A stretch of 64,000 nt of DNA from SIG480 sp045649265 (GTDB taxonomy: Bacteria > Bacillota > Clostridia > Oscillospirales > JAAYXM01). The position numbers and the translations under genes were made by a program. Location: assembly GCA_045649265.1 (NCBI GenBank), contig JAZRPO010000059.1, forward strand, positions 1-64,000, in the 5' to 3' direction. Numbering within the stretch: the first letter of the stretch is position 1; every line of letters begins with the position of its first letter. This document shows positions 44,671-52,670 of this stretch, in pieces. Below the pieces are notes generated by a model. The model ran no database searches, was not told the origin of the DNA, and worked only from the letters and a program-made list of their open reading frames with translations.

Positions 44671-45674
44671 TGGCCTCTATTATTCCGATTTTTATTCCCC
44701 ACGTCGGTTGCCCTCATGATTGTGTGTTTTGCAATCAGAAGAAAATTGCAGGGAAAGATAAGGCACCGGAGGCTTCAACCGTTGCGGCAATGATCTCCGA
44801 TGCTCTTGAAAATGCAACTTTACCTGCACAGATTGCCTTTTACGGCGGGAGCTTTACCGCCATTGAAAGTTCCTTGATGCAGGAATATCTCTCCGCCGTT
44901 TCTCCTTTTATAGAAGACGGCAGAGTTTCGGGAATCCGCATTTCTACGCGCCCTGACTGCATAAACGAGGATGTTCTGCAAACTCTTTTAAAATACAATG
45001 TTGACACGATTGAGCTCGGAGCACAATCGCTTGATGAGTCTGTTCTCTTAAAATCAGGAAGAGGCCATACCGCCGAGGATACCGTACGCGCGACAGCACT
45101 TATAAAGCGGTTCGGGTTTGCGCTGATTCTTCAAATGATGACGCATCTGCCGGGCTCGGATGATGAAAAGGACCTTCTCACAGCAAGGAAAATAGCCGCT
45201 CTCTCCCCGGCAGGAGTCAGGGTTTATCCCACAGTCGTAGTCCGCGATACAGCGCTTGAAGACTTGTGGAGAGCGGGGAAATACTCTCCTGCAACCCCTG
45301 AGCTTGTGGCAAAGCTGGGTGCTCAGATTATAGAAATTTTTGAAGAAAAAAACATCCCGATAATTCGCTTCGGCTTAAATCCCACAGAGGATCTGTCGGG
45401 GGGGGATGCTCTGTGCGGAGCATACCACCCTGCGCTCGGAGAGATGGCGCGCGCAGAAAGATTTTTTGCTCTTGCAAAGTCCGACATCGAAAAAAAGGGG
45501 CTTTCGGGAGGCAAGCTCACCCTATTTGTCCATCCGAAATGCGTTTCCACCATGAGCGGAGTGAACAAAAACAACAAAAAACGGCTTTGCGAGCTTTTTG
45601 GCTTTTCAAGCATTTCGATCCGCGCAGATTCTGCGCTTCCAAAAAACACGGTTTACGCCGGAAAAGAGAATTAA
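44670..45674 (+). CDS. Elp3-like radical SAM protein
   Basis: A 334-residue radical SAM protein related to the core of Elp3, without the acetyltransferase domain. The cluster motif is CPHDCVFCNQ (CX3CX2C) near residue 14. AFYGGSFTAIES, IRISTRPDCINE, TIELGAQSLDE and LQMMTHLPGSDD match the Elp3-like family. It follows rnc in many Clostridia. The reaction is not established. Confidence 0.9.
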   Translation: MASIIPIFIPHVGCPHDCVFCNQKKIAGKDKAPEASTVAAMISDALENATLPAQIAFYGGSFTAIESSLMQEYLSAVSPFIEDGRVSGIRISTRPDCINEDVLQTLLKYNVDTIELGAQSLDESVLLKSGRGHTAEDTVRATALIKRFGFALILQMMTHLPGSDDEKDLLTARKIAALSPAGVRVYPTVVVRDTALEDLWRAGKYSPATPELVAKLGAQIIEIFEEKNIPIIRFGLNPTEDLSGGDALCGAYHPALGEMARAERFFALAKSDIEKKGLSGGKLTLFVHPKCVSTMSGVNKNNKKRLCELFGFSSISIRADSALPKNTVYAGKEN

Positions 45675-45713
45675 ATCGAGGGTTTGCGTCGCTTTTCCCT
45701 CTGAATATAAGTC

Positions 45714-45742
45714 TTGCAAGAAAGGCTTTTTCGTGGTAAAAT
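45714..45742 (+). promoter_or_regulatory. Promoter of glnA-asnA
   Basis: TTGCAA (45714-45719), 17 bases and TAAAAT (45737-45742) lie 37 bases before the glnA ATG. The -10 context GTGGTAAAAT recurs in the promoter-like site at 51213-51241. Confidence 0.7.
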
Positions 45743-45778
45743 AAGTTATTAATCCAACATATGATCAGGAGGCATGAA

Positions 45779-47107
45779 ATGAGCTACACTCGTGAGGATA
45801 TTGAAAGAATCGTAAAGGAAGAAGACGTTCAGTTTATTCGCTTGCAGTTTACCGACATCTTCGGAACAATGAAGAATATTTCCATCACTGCACGTCAGCT
45901 CGCTCATGCGCTTGATAACAAATGTATGTTTGACGGCTCATCAATCGAGGGCTTTGTGAGAGTTGAAGAGTCGGATATGTATCTTCATCCCGACCTTAAC
46001 TCCTTCTGTGTCCTTCCCTGGATAAAAGAAGGCGGTAAGGTTGCAAGGCTTATATGCGATGTTTATGATACTCACGGAAACCCGTTTATGGGTGACCCGC
46101 GTTGTGTCCTAAAACGCGTGCTTCGTGATGCTGCTGATTTGGGTTATACTGTCAACATCGGCCCGGAGGCTGAGTTTTTCCTCTTTAAGACCGATGAAAA
46201 CGGAAATCCGACTGCCATCAGAAACGACAGAGCCGGATATTTTGACCTCGGCCCGGTCGATACTGACGAAAACGTTCGCCGTGAGATGTGCCGTTATCTT
46301 GAGGAAATGGGCTTTGAAATTGAAGCCTCTCACCATGAAAACGCAGACAGCCAGCACGAAATTGACTTTAAGTACGGCGAAGCTCTCACCACCGCCGACA
46401 ACATAATAACCTTCAAGCTGGTTGTTAAGACGATTGCTCATAAAAATGGGCTGCATGCGACCTTCATGCCAAAGCCGATTTTCGGAATTTGCGGTTCAGG
46501 CATGCATATAAACATATCTCTCTCTAAAAATGGGAAGAATATATTCTATGATTCATCAGACTCTCTCGGTCTCAGCCGTGATGCATATTCCTTTATCGCC
46601 GGCGTAATCGAGCATTCCCGCGCTATGTGCGCTGTTACAAACCCGCTTGTAAACTCATACAAGCGCCTCGTTTCAGGCTATGAAGCTCCGATATACATTG
46701 CATGGTCGGCAAAAAACAGAAGCCCGCTTATCCGTGTTCCGAGTGCATCCGGTGAGGGAACCCGGATTGAAATCAGAAATCCCGACCCTGCGGCAAACCC
46801 GTATCTTGCATTTGCAGCAGTTCTTGCAGCAGGGCTTGACGGCATCAAAAAAGGCCTTACTCCCCCACCATCAGTTGAATCCAATATTTTTGAGATGACA
46901 AACGAAGAGCTTCGTGAAAAGAATATCCTTTCTCTCCCCAAAAACCTTTCCGAAGCTGTTGATGCGTTTGAAAAGGATGAGCTTCTTCTCGAAACAATCG
47001 GCGACCATATTGCTCCGAAATATATAGAGGCAAAGCGCCGCGAGTGGCACGAGTACACATCCACTGTCCACGACTGGGAGGTCAACAGATACTTGATTAA
47101 ATATTAA
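45779..47107 (+). CDS. glnA: Glutamine synthetase, GSI-alpha type
   Basis: ATP-dependent synthesis of glutamine from glutamate and ammonia, 442 residues. Motifs are FDGSSIEGFVRVEESD, PEAEFFLF, NGLHATFMPKPIFG with GSGMHINIS, and NRSPLIRVPSASGEGTRIEIR in part. The short length and lack of the adenylylation tyrosine loop of long GS place it in the alpha type, which is feedback-controlled in Firmicutes. The AGGAGG lies 6 bases upstream of ATG 45779. No glnR lies in the window. asnA follows 14 bases downstream. Confidence 0.96.
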   Translation: MSYTREDIERIVKEEDVQFIRLQFTDIFGTMKNISITARQLAHALDNKCMFDGSSIEGFVRVEESDMYLHPDLNSFCVLPWIKEGGKVARLICDVYDTHGNPFMGDPRCVLKRVLRDAADLGYTVNIGPEAEFFLFKTDENGNPTAIRNDRAGYFDLGPVDTDENVRREMCRYLEEMGFEIEASHHENADSQHEIDFKYGEALTTADNIITFKLVVKTIAHKNGLHATFMPKPIFGICGSGMHINISLSKNGKNIFYDSSDSLGLSRDAYSFIAGVIEHSRAMCAVTNPLVNSYKRLVSGYEAPIYIAWSAKNRSPLIRVPSASGEGTRIEIRNPDPAANPYLAFAAVLAAGLDGIKKGLTPPPSVESNIFEMTNEELREKNILSLPKNLSEAVDAFEKDELLLETIGDHIAPKYIEAKRREWHEYTSTVHDWEVNRYLIKY

Positions 47108-47121
47108 GAGGTAATTCCACT

Positions 47122-48132
47122 ATGAAGGAACGTCTTATCTTACCTGAAAACTACAACAGATCAATGTCAATCCGCGAAACGGAGCGCGGGGTGAAAATGA
47201 TAAAGGATATGTTTGAGAGAAAGCTCGCAGAGGCTCTTCATCTTGAACGTGTCAGCGCTCCGCTTTTCGTGAAAAGCGGAACAGGGCTTAACGACAACCT
47301 CAACGGAATCGAGCGCCCTGTTGCTTTTGACCTTCTCGAACAGCCGGGCAGCGTTTATGAAATTGTTCATTCTCTTGCAAAATGGAAGCGAATGGCGCTC
47401 CGGGATTACGGTTTTTCCTCAGGCGAGGGGCTCTATACCGATATGAATGCCATCCGCCGTGACGAGATGACAGACAATCTCCATTCCATATATGTTGATC
47501 AGTGGGATTGGGAGCTTGTTATTGACAAAAAAGACAGAACAGGCGAGTTTTTGGAGAAAATCGTCCGAAAGATATATGATGTTGTAAAGGTGGCAGAAAA
47601 TGAAGTTTCCGCTCAATTCGGCACAGAAAAAAAACTACCGAATGAAATTTCATTTTTCTCGACATATGACCTTGAAGAGCGATATCCTGACCTTACAGGA
47701 AAGCAGAGAGAGCACGCGATCGCAAAAGAGTTTGGCGCTGTTTTCATTTCGCAGATTGGCGGAAAACTCAAAAATGGCGGGAAGCATGACGGCCGTGCTC
47801 CCGACTATGATGATTGGACTCTCAACGGCGATATTGTTCTTTATTATCCGCTCCTCGACTGTGCCTTTGAGATTTCCTCTATGGGCATCAGGGTTGATGA
47901 GGCCGCTCTTTTGTTTCAGCTCCGCGAGGAGGGCTGCGAGAACAGGCTTGAGCTTCCATTCCAGAAAGCACTTATAAACGGAGAGCTTCCTTATACAATC
48001 GGCGGAGGAATCGGCCAATCTCGCCTTTGTATGTATCTGCTCAACTGTGCACATATCGGAGAGGTCCAATCCTCAGTATGGCCGGCAGCAGATGTTGAAA
48101 TCTGCCGCGAAAATGGGATCAAGCTTTTATAA
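47122..48132 (+). CDS. asnA: Aspartate--ammonia ligase
   Basis: Ammonia-dependent asparagine synthetase of 336 residues, homologous to class II aminoacyl-tRNA synthetases. It has LERVSAPLFVKSGTGLNDNL, YTDMNAIRRDE, YVDQWDWE, DGRAPDYDDW and the GGGIGQSRLCMYLL motif 3. It shares a transcript with glnA, pairing the two ammonia-assimilating amidation enzymes. Its 3' end contains the -10 box of the SRP RNA. Confidence 0.96.
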   Translation: MKERLILPENYNRSMSIRETERGVKMIKDMFERKLAEALHLERVSAPLFVKSGTGLNDNLNGIERPVAFDLLEQPGSVYEIVHSLAKWKRMALRDYGFSSGEGLYTDMNAIRRDEMTDNLHSIYVDQWDWELVIDKKDRTGEFLEKIVRKIYDVVKVAENEVSAQFGTEKKLPNEISFFSTYDLEERYPDLTGKQREHAIAKEFGAVFISQIGGKLKNGGKHDGRAPDYDDWTLNGDIVLYYPLLDCAFEISSMGIRVDEAALLFQLREEGCENRLELPFQKALINGELPYTIGGGIGQSRLCMYLLNCAHIGEVQSSVWPAADVEICRENGIKLL

Positions 48133-48133
48133 T
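48128..48133 (+). promoter_or_regulatory. -10 box for the SRP RNA
   Basis: TATAAT at 48128-48133 overlaps the asnA stop and lies about 12 bases before the RNA's 5' terminal stem. No clear -35 box lies 17 bases upstream. Confidence 0.55.
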
Positions 48134-48144
48134 GCTTTGGCTCA

Positions 48145-48427
48145 TTGCAAGACCGCACTATCCGGGGAGTCAGCGGTGCCCTGTACCTGCAATCCGCTAC
48201 AGCAGGGGTGAATCCCTGTTCAGAGGCTCTGATGCGTGTGGCTGTGTTATGCAGTTTCAGTGTTGATGGGCTGGTCCTGCGCAGCAAAAGGCTGTGAACC
48301 ATGTCAGGCGGGGAACCGAGCAGCATTAAGCAGTTTTCTTTGTGTGCCGCAGGTGCGCCGGCCCTGAGCTGTTCTCATAAAGAACGCATATGCCTTTTTG
48401 TCGAAGAACAGGTGTGCGGTCGTGCAA
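48145..48427 (+). ncRNA. ffs: Signal recognition particle RNA (large Firmicutes type)
   Basis: The sequence matches the large Bacillus-type SRP RNA. The Alu-domain segment GGGGAGTCAGCGGTGCCCTG with CCTGCAATCCGCT is at about 48163-48206. The S-domain loop GTCAGGCGGGGAACCGAGCAGCA and GTGCCGCAGG are at 48303-48352. The termini pair over about 14 bases (TTGCAAGACCGCAC with GTGCGGTCGTGCAA, one mismatch). It carries signal-recognition function with Ffh. Position immediately upstream of dnaX is the same as in Bacillus. Exact ends are inferred from the terminal stem. Confidence 0.96.
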
Positions 48428-48456
48428 TGAGTCAAAGCGAAAGTTAGAGGTTGATT

Positions 48457-50031
48457 ATGATGTATCAGGCACTTTATCGCAAGTGGAGGCCCCGGAGCTT
48501 TTCAGATGTTGTCGGGCAGAGCGCAGTTTGTGACACTCTCGCGCGCCAGGTTGAAACCGGGCATATCTCCCATGCATATTTGTTCTCCGGTTCTCGCGGT
48601 ACGGGGAAAACTACCTGTGCCAAAATCCTTGCAAAGGCGATAAATTGTGAAAACCCATTCCACGGCAGCCCCTGCAACAAATGTCCTTCTTGCCTTGGAA
48701 TTTCAAGCGGGGAAATTCTTGATATTGTTGAGATTGATGCTGCTTCAAATAACGGTGTTGATTACGTTCGTGACCTTCGCGAGGAGGCTATATATTCTCC
48801 TGTAAGCGTTAAGAAAAGAGTGTATATAATCGACGAGGTTCATATGTTTTCTCAGAGCGCATTCAATGCGCTTCTCAAAATAATGGAGGAGCCCCCGGAG
48901 CATGTTGTCTTTATTCTTGCAACAACCGAGCTTCACAAGGTTCCTGCGACCATCTCCTCGCGTTGTCAGCGCTTTATATTTAAACGAATTCCAACCTCCG
49001 TTATTTCGGAACGCCTTAAATTCATCGCAAAGAACGAGGGTGTTCAGCTTTCTGACACTGCTGCCGAATATATCGCTACTCTTTCCGATGGTGCAATGCG
49101 CGATGCGCTTTCCCTTTTTGACCAATGTATTTCAGTAGGAAAGGGCTCGGTCTCCGAAGAGACGGTTGCCGATGTTGTAGGCCTTGCAGGGAAAAAGCAA
49201 ACCTTTGATATGACGCTTGCGATTGCAGAGCACGATGTCTCAAAAACTCTCTCGATTTTGAATGATATATATATCGGCGGTAAAAATATAGATTCCGTTC
49301 TTTCAGAGCTTGCGGGAATCTTCCGCGACGTTCTTATTTTAAAGACCTCAGCCGAGGAGCTTCCACAGATAAGCGCACGTTATACGAAAGACGAGCTTTC
49401 TGCTCTTGCGAATGCCTTTGACACATACAGGCTCTGCGAGATTATAGAAGCTCTCCAAAAAACGACCGTATCAATAACCGTAAGCTCAAATAAACGCATT
49501 GATGCCGAGCTGTGCTGCATCAAGCTGTGTCGCAGTAGTGATGCCGATTTTCCCGGCTCTCTCACAGGTAAAGTTTCTGAGATTTCCGAAAAGATGTCCG
49601 ATGAGCCGAGCGCACTCCTAAGCCCTCGAAAAAACGAGGTCACTTCTCCCGAAAAGTCCAAGCCTGCTCCGAAGCAGGAAATTCCAACATCTCAAAAGCC
49701 GGCAGAGGAGAAACCAGCTGCCGATGCTGCGACATTGTGGAAGAAAATCATTTCGGAAGCAAAGCCCAGGCTCTCTCCCGGTGTTTTGCCGCTCTTTTCA
49801 GGGGTTCGGGTTGAGCTTTCCGGAAATGTTCTGACTATTTCAAGCGAAAGCACTTTTATTATGCAAATGCTCAAGAAAAGTGAAAACATGGATATATTCC
49901 GCTCAGCCGCAGCCGTTGTATCCCCCGGCATAAATGTTATAGCCGGCAACATTCGTGTCGAGGCACCCGAAAGCGGAATTGATGAATTGATTGACAGTTT
50001 AGGCGATTTTGAAGGAATAACAATTAAGTAA
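48457..50031 (+). CDS. dnaX: DNA polymerase III subunit gamma/tau
   Basis: The clamp-loader ATPase, 524 residues. The AAA+ domain has Walker A GSRGTGKTTCAK, a zinc module CENPFHGSPCNKCPSC, Walker B YIIDEVHM and sensor residues LATTELHKVPATISSRCQ in part. Domain III follows, then a Ser/Pro/Lys-rich linker at about 375-425 and a C-terminal domain. Starts at 48457 or 48460 both suit AGAGG at 48446-48450; the TTG at 48451 is too close. It is followed by ybaB and recR, the classic dnaX-ybaB-recR group. Confidence 0.96.
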   Translation: MMYQALYRKWRPRSFSDVVGQSAVCDTLARQVETGHISHAYLFSGSRGTGKTTCAKILAKAINCENPFHGSPCNKCPSCLGISSGEILDIVEIDAASNNGVDYVRDLREEAIYSPVSVKKRVYIIDEVHMFSQSAFNALLKIMEEPPEHVVFILATTELHKVPATISSRCQRFIFKRIPTSVISERLKFIAKNEGVQLSDTAAEYIATLSDGAMRDALSLFDQCISVGKGSVSEETVADVVGLAGKKQTFDMTLAIAEHDVSKTLSILNDIYIGGKNIDSVLSELAGIFRDVLILKTSAEELPQISARYTKDELSALANAFDTYRLCEIIEALQKTTVSITVSSNKRIDAELCCIKLCRSSDADFPGSLTGKVSEISEKMSDEPSALLSPRKNEVTSPEKSKPAPKQEIPTSQKPAEEKPAADAATLWKKIISEAKPRLSPGVLPLFSGVRVELSGNVLTISSESTFIMQMLKKSENMDIFRSAAAVVSPGINVIAGNIRVEAPESGIDELIDSLGDFEGITIK

Positions 50032-50043
50032 GGAGTTTTTATT

Positions 50044-50379
50044 ATGGCAAGAGGCGGATTTCCCGGCGGCGGGATTAATATGAATATGATTAAGCAGGCT
50101 CAGAAAATGCAGCAGGATATGATGCGTATGCAGCAGGAGCTTGAAGAAAAAACCTATACAGCATCAGCAGGCGGCGGTGTTGTCGAAGCAACCGTAAGCG
50201 GAAAAAACAGAGTTACCTCTGTCAAAATCCAGCCCGAAGCTATTGACCCCGATGATGTTGAGATGCTTGAAGACTTAATTGTTGCGGCTATCAGCGAGGC
50301 AATGAATCAGGCAGAGGCAGCAGCAAACGAAAGCATGAAAAAAATCACCGGCGGAATGAGCCTTCCCGGTATGTTTTAA
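50044..50379 (+). CDS. ybaB: YbaB/EbfC-family nucleoid-associated protein
   Basis: A 111-residue DNA-binding protein. The N-terminal Met/Gln-rich helix (NMIKQAQKMQQDMMRMQQEL) and the core GGGVVEATVSGKNRVTSVKI and PDDVEMLEDLIVAAISEAM match the family. It sits between dnaX and recR as usual. Confidence 0.96.
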   Translation: MARGGFPGGGINMNMIKQAQKMQQDMMRMQQELEEKTYTASAGGGVVEATVSGKNRVTSVKIQPEAIDPDDVEMLEDLIVAAISEAMNQAEAAANESMKKITGGMSLPGMF

Positions 50380-50417
50380 TCCTTTTTCCTCAGACTCATA
50401 TAACGGGGGGCTTGAAA

Positions 50418-51017
50418 ATGCGCTTTTTTACTGCACCGGTTGAAAACTTAATAGAGCAGTTTCAGAAGCTTCCCGGAATTGGCAGGAAAACAGCCCAGAG
50501 GCTTGCTTTCTTCGTCCTTTCGCTTCCGGAATCGGAAGCTGAGGGCTTTGCAAATGCCATTACCGAAGCAAAGCGCAAGGTCAAGTTCTGCAACGTATGT
50601 CAGAATATGACCGATTCTGAAGTGTGTTCAATCTGCGAAGACGAGGCGCGTGACCGCACAACGGTTTGCGTAGTCTCTGACCCGAAGGACGTTGCTGCAA
50701 TAGAAAAAACGCGTGAATATAACGGCATGTATCATGTTCTTCACGGTTGCATTTCTCCGATGAACGGCATCGGCCCTGATGATGTTCGTATAAAAGAGCT
50801 TTGCTCTCGCGTTGCTGAGGGTAATATCAAAGAAGTTATCCTTGCTACAAATCCCGATACAGAAGGCGAGGCTACGGCGATGTACATATCCCGCCTGCTC
50901 TCACCCTTTGGTGTTGCGATAACCCGTCTTGCATACGGAATACCTGTTGGTGGTCATCTGGAATTCGCGGATGAAATGACTCTTATCCGTGCCCTTGAAG
51001 GCAGACGGAGTATGTAG
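50418..51017 (+). CDS. recR: Recombination protein RecR
   Basis: A recombination mediator of 199 residues. It shows the helix-hairpin-helix FQKLPGIGRKTAQRLAFF, a C4 zinc finger CNVCQNMTDSEVCSIC and a Toprim domain (VVSDPKDVAAIEKT, ATNPDTEGEATAMYI). A TTG at 50412 touches the GGGGGG site, so the ATG at 50418 is preferred. It is the last protein gene before tRNA-Leu. Confidence 0.96.
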   Translation: MRFFTAPVENLIEQFQKLPGIGRKTAQRLAFFVLSLPESEAEGFANAITEAKRKVKFCNVCQNMTDSEVCSICEDEARDRTTVCVVSDPKDVAAIEKTREYNGMYHVLHGCISPMNGIGPDDVRIKELCSRVAEGNIKEVILATNPDTEGEATAMYISRLLSPFGVAITRLAYGIPVGGHLEFADEMTLIRALEGRRSM

Positions 51018-51048
51018 GGTATAACTGTTTCCATATTATTTTAAATGC

Positions 51049-51132
51049 GCGGGTGTGGCGGAATTGGCAGACGCGCCAGACTTAGGATCTGGTGTCTCCG
51101 ACGTGCAGGTTCAAATCCTGTCACCCGCACCA
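51049..51132 (+). tRNA. tRNA-Leu, anticodon UAG
   Basis: An 84-base class II tRNA. The acceptor stem GCGGGTG pairs with CACCCGC. The anticodon stem CCAGA/TCTGG encloses CTTAGGA with anticodon TAG. A short variable arm and the T-arm CAGGTTCAAATCCTG follow. The 3' ACCA (51129-51132) is encoded. Confidence 0.97.
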
Positions 51133-51136
51133 TATC

Positions 51137-51166
51137 GAGTGTTCATAACGTATGTTATGGACACTC
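51137..51166 (+). terminator. Hairpin after tRNA-Leu, probable terminator
   Basis: GAGTGTTCATAAC pairs with GTTATGGACACTC (13 pairs, one G-U) around GTAT, followed by TTTCTATTT. It should end the dnaX-recR-tRNA transcript. A second copy of the 3' arm, TTATGAACACTC, lies at 51184-51195 and could pair with the same 5' arm. Confidence 0.7.
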
Positions 51167-51201
51167 TTTCTATTTATGACACATTATGAACACTCGCACC
51201 A
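51137..51201. repeat. Inverted and direct repeat cluster at the tRNA-Leu junction
   Basis: The 12-mer GAGTGTTCATAA at 51137-51148 is answered by its exact complement at 51184-51195. The tRNA 3' end CGCACCA (51126-51132) is repeated at 51195-51201 right after the second arm. The repeat lies where housekeeping genes give way to the island. It could be a remnant of tRNA-directed integration, but the direct repeat is only 7 bases. Confidence 0.4.
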
Positions 51202-51212
51202 CTTTTCTCTGT

Positions 51213-51241
51213 TTGAAAAATACACATTTTTGTGGTAAAAT
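51213..51241 (+). promoter_or_regulatory. Promoter-like site without a protein gene downstream
   Basis: TTGAAA (51213-51218), 17 bases and TAAAAT (51236-51241) resemble a sigma-A promoter. No protein gene follows on this strand before the terminator at 51332. The stretch 51133-51392 otherwise holds only the repeats, hairpins and this site. Confidence 0.4.
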
Positions 51242-51331
51242 GTAATATAAACCTTCTTATTTTCGTCAAAGGGATACTTCCTTTTAGTCAATCTACCGGA
51301 TATTTATTACAATCTTTTTATAACAGAGCAA

Positions 51332-51375
51332 AATAATAAAGGCAACCTTTCAAAAGAAAGGTTGTCTTTATTATT
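51332..51375. terminator. Long bidirectional terminator after the glutamate mutase operon
   Basis: AATAATAAAGGCAACCTTTC pairs with its near-complement over 20 bp (one G-U) around AAAA. The A/T-rich base gives T-rich tails on both strands. It ends the minus-strand methylaspartate ammonia-lyase gene 18 bases beyond its stop. Confidence 0.88.
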
Positions 51376-51392
51376 TCGTTATTCATAAAATG

Positions 51393-52652
51393 CTATTTTT
51401 TAAGGGCTTTTTTGGCTTTTCTCATAGCTATAATACGATTCATTTCGTTATGAACTATCATATAACCTTCGTCAACGCCCATACCCGGTTTTGCAAGAAT
51501 CTGGACAGGATTTGTAGCCATAGCACAATGAACGCATACCTGAGCACTTCGATCTGTTTCGTTACATGTACCACCTTGATAAGCACCGATTCCCTTGTCT
51601 CTGCAGTATAAAACCGCTTCAATAGTGTTATTGATGCCGCCGAGGTCAGGAGTCTTTATTTGTACCATATGACCTGCCTTATTATCAGCAAAAAGCTTGA
51701 TATCTTCAAGTGTGTTGCACCATTCATCTGCAACAAGTTCCACATCACAGCCGCGATTATCTAACTCTTTTGTTAATGCAGCAAGTGCTATAAGCTGTGT
51801 TTCACGATCACAGTCACAATCCATAGGACCCTCAATACGTAATTTAAAGGGTTTTGCAATTTCCCCAAGTCCCTCTATGTAATCTGCCATATCCTTATAG
51901 TTATTATTTCCAAAAGCTGCACCGATAGTACCGTATACATCTATGTGCATAATTGGAGAATAACTTTCATCAGTACGGAATTCTAAAATGCGGTTACGCA
52001 ACCATTCGACATATTCAGCCAGTTTTTCACCTTTTCTGCCAAGCTTTGTATCAACATTATTAATAAGAGCGTGCGGAAGAACCTGTGCACCCTTCATAAT
52101 CATTTTATCAGCATTGTCATAACGGTCGTCACCGGACTGAGTAAAAATGGGGATAGGAGCTTCAGATACTGTGCAGCCATATTCATCAGCTACAACCTCA
52201 CACATCATTCTGCCGGTTGCTTTTGCAACAGCATCTAAAATTGCCTGAGATACACCGTAACGGATAGCTGTATGGAGACGCTTGCCATCAACCTGAATAG
52301 CTTCCATCATTGCACAAAGCCCGCGGAAATCGTCAGCCTCTTTGCCAACAAGTTCAGGCTTTATAAACTTGTCAATAACAGGGATGAAATCTTCCGCTAA
52401 AAACAGCGGGTCGCGACCGCCGGCACCCGAATACTGAACAGCAGCACAGTCACCATGCGCAACCTGTCCGTCTTCCAATAGAATCATTACCGAGATACAT
52501 TCACCTGCCTGTCGAACAGCTCGAAAGCCCTCGGTTACGGGGTTACCTGTATAAAACACACCGTTATGACCCGCGCCCTGTTTAATAGCGCGCTGATCGT
52601 CAAAGTAAAAGCCTGTACGACCCGGTGAACAAATGATATCTATAATTTTCAT
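51393..52652 (-). CDS. mal: Methylaspartate ammonia-lyase
   Basis: Enolase-superfamily enzyme that turns (2S,3S)-3-methylaspartate into mesaconate and ammonia, 419 residues. The metal aspartates and glutamate are seen as HIDVYGTIG, LRIEGPMDCD and LVADEWCNT. The catalytic Lys is in VQIKTPDLGGINN. The capping-domain start, IDIICSPGRTGFYFDDQRAI, matches MAL. It is the second step of glutamate fermentation and is the last gene of the glmS-glmL-glmE-mal operon, beginning 18 bases after glmE. All active-site residues are present. Confidence 0.97.
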   Translation of the reverse strand: MKIIDIICSPGRTGFYFDDQRAIKQGAGHNGVFYTGNPVTEGFRAVRQAGECISVMILLEDGQVAHGDCAAVQYSGAGGRDPLFLAEDFIPVIDKFIKPELVGKEADDFRGLCAMMEAIQVDGKRLHTAIRYGVSQAILDAVAKATGRMMCEVVADEYGCTVSEAPIPIFTQSGDDRYDNADKMIMKGAQVLPHALINNVDTKLGRKGEKLAEYVEWLRNRILEFRTDESYSPIMHIDVYGTIGAAFGNNNYKDMADYIEGLGEIAKPFKLRIEGPMDCDCDRETQLIALAALTKELDNRGCDVELVADEWCNTLEDIKLFADNKAGHMVQIKTPDLGGINNTIEAVLYCRDKGIGAYQGGTCNETDRSAQVCVHCAMATNPVQILAKPGMGVDEGYMIVHNEMNRIIAMRKAKKALKK

Positions 52653-52670
52653 AATTGCATTTTCTCCTTA

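Noticed and set aside
49629..49635. A AAA AAC slippery heptamer in the dnaX linker, as a possible programmed -1 frameshift for a short gamma subunit
   Set aside because: The heptamer is in the right phase, but no convincing downstream stem was seen and the -1 frame stays open for about 60 codons before a stop. Without conservation it is a chance A-run.
51137..51201. Short repeats after tRNA-Leu as a CRISPR or phage att site proper
   Set aside because: Only two arms, no spacers, no integrase or cas gene; kept only as a repeat cluster and possible scar.
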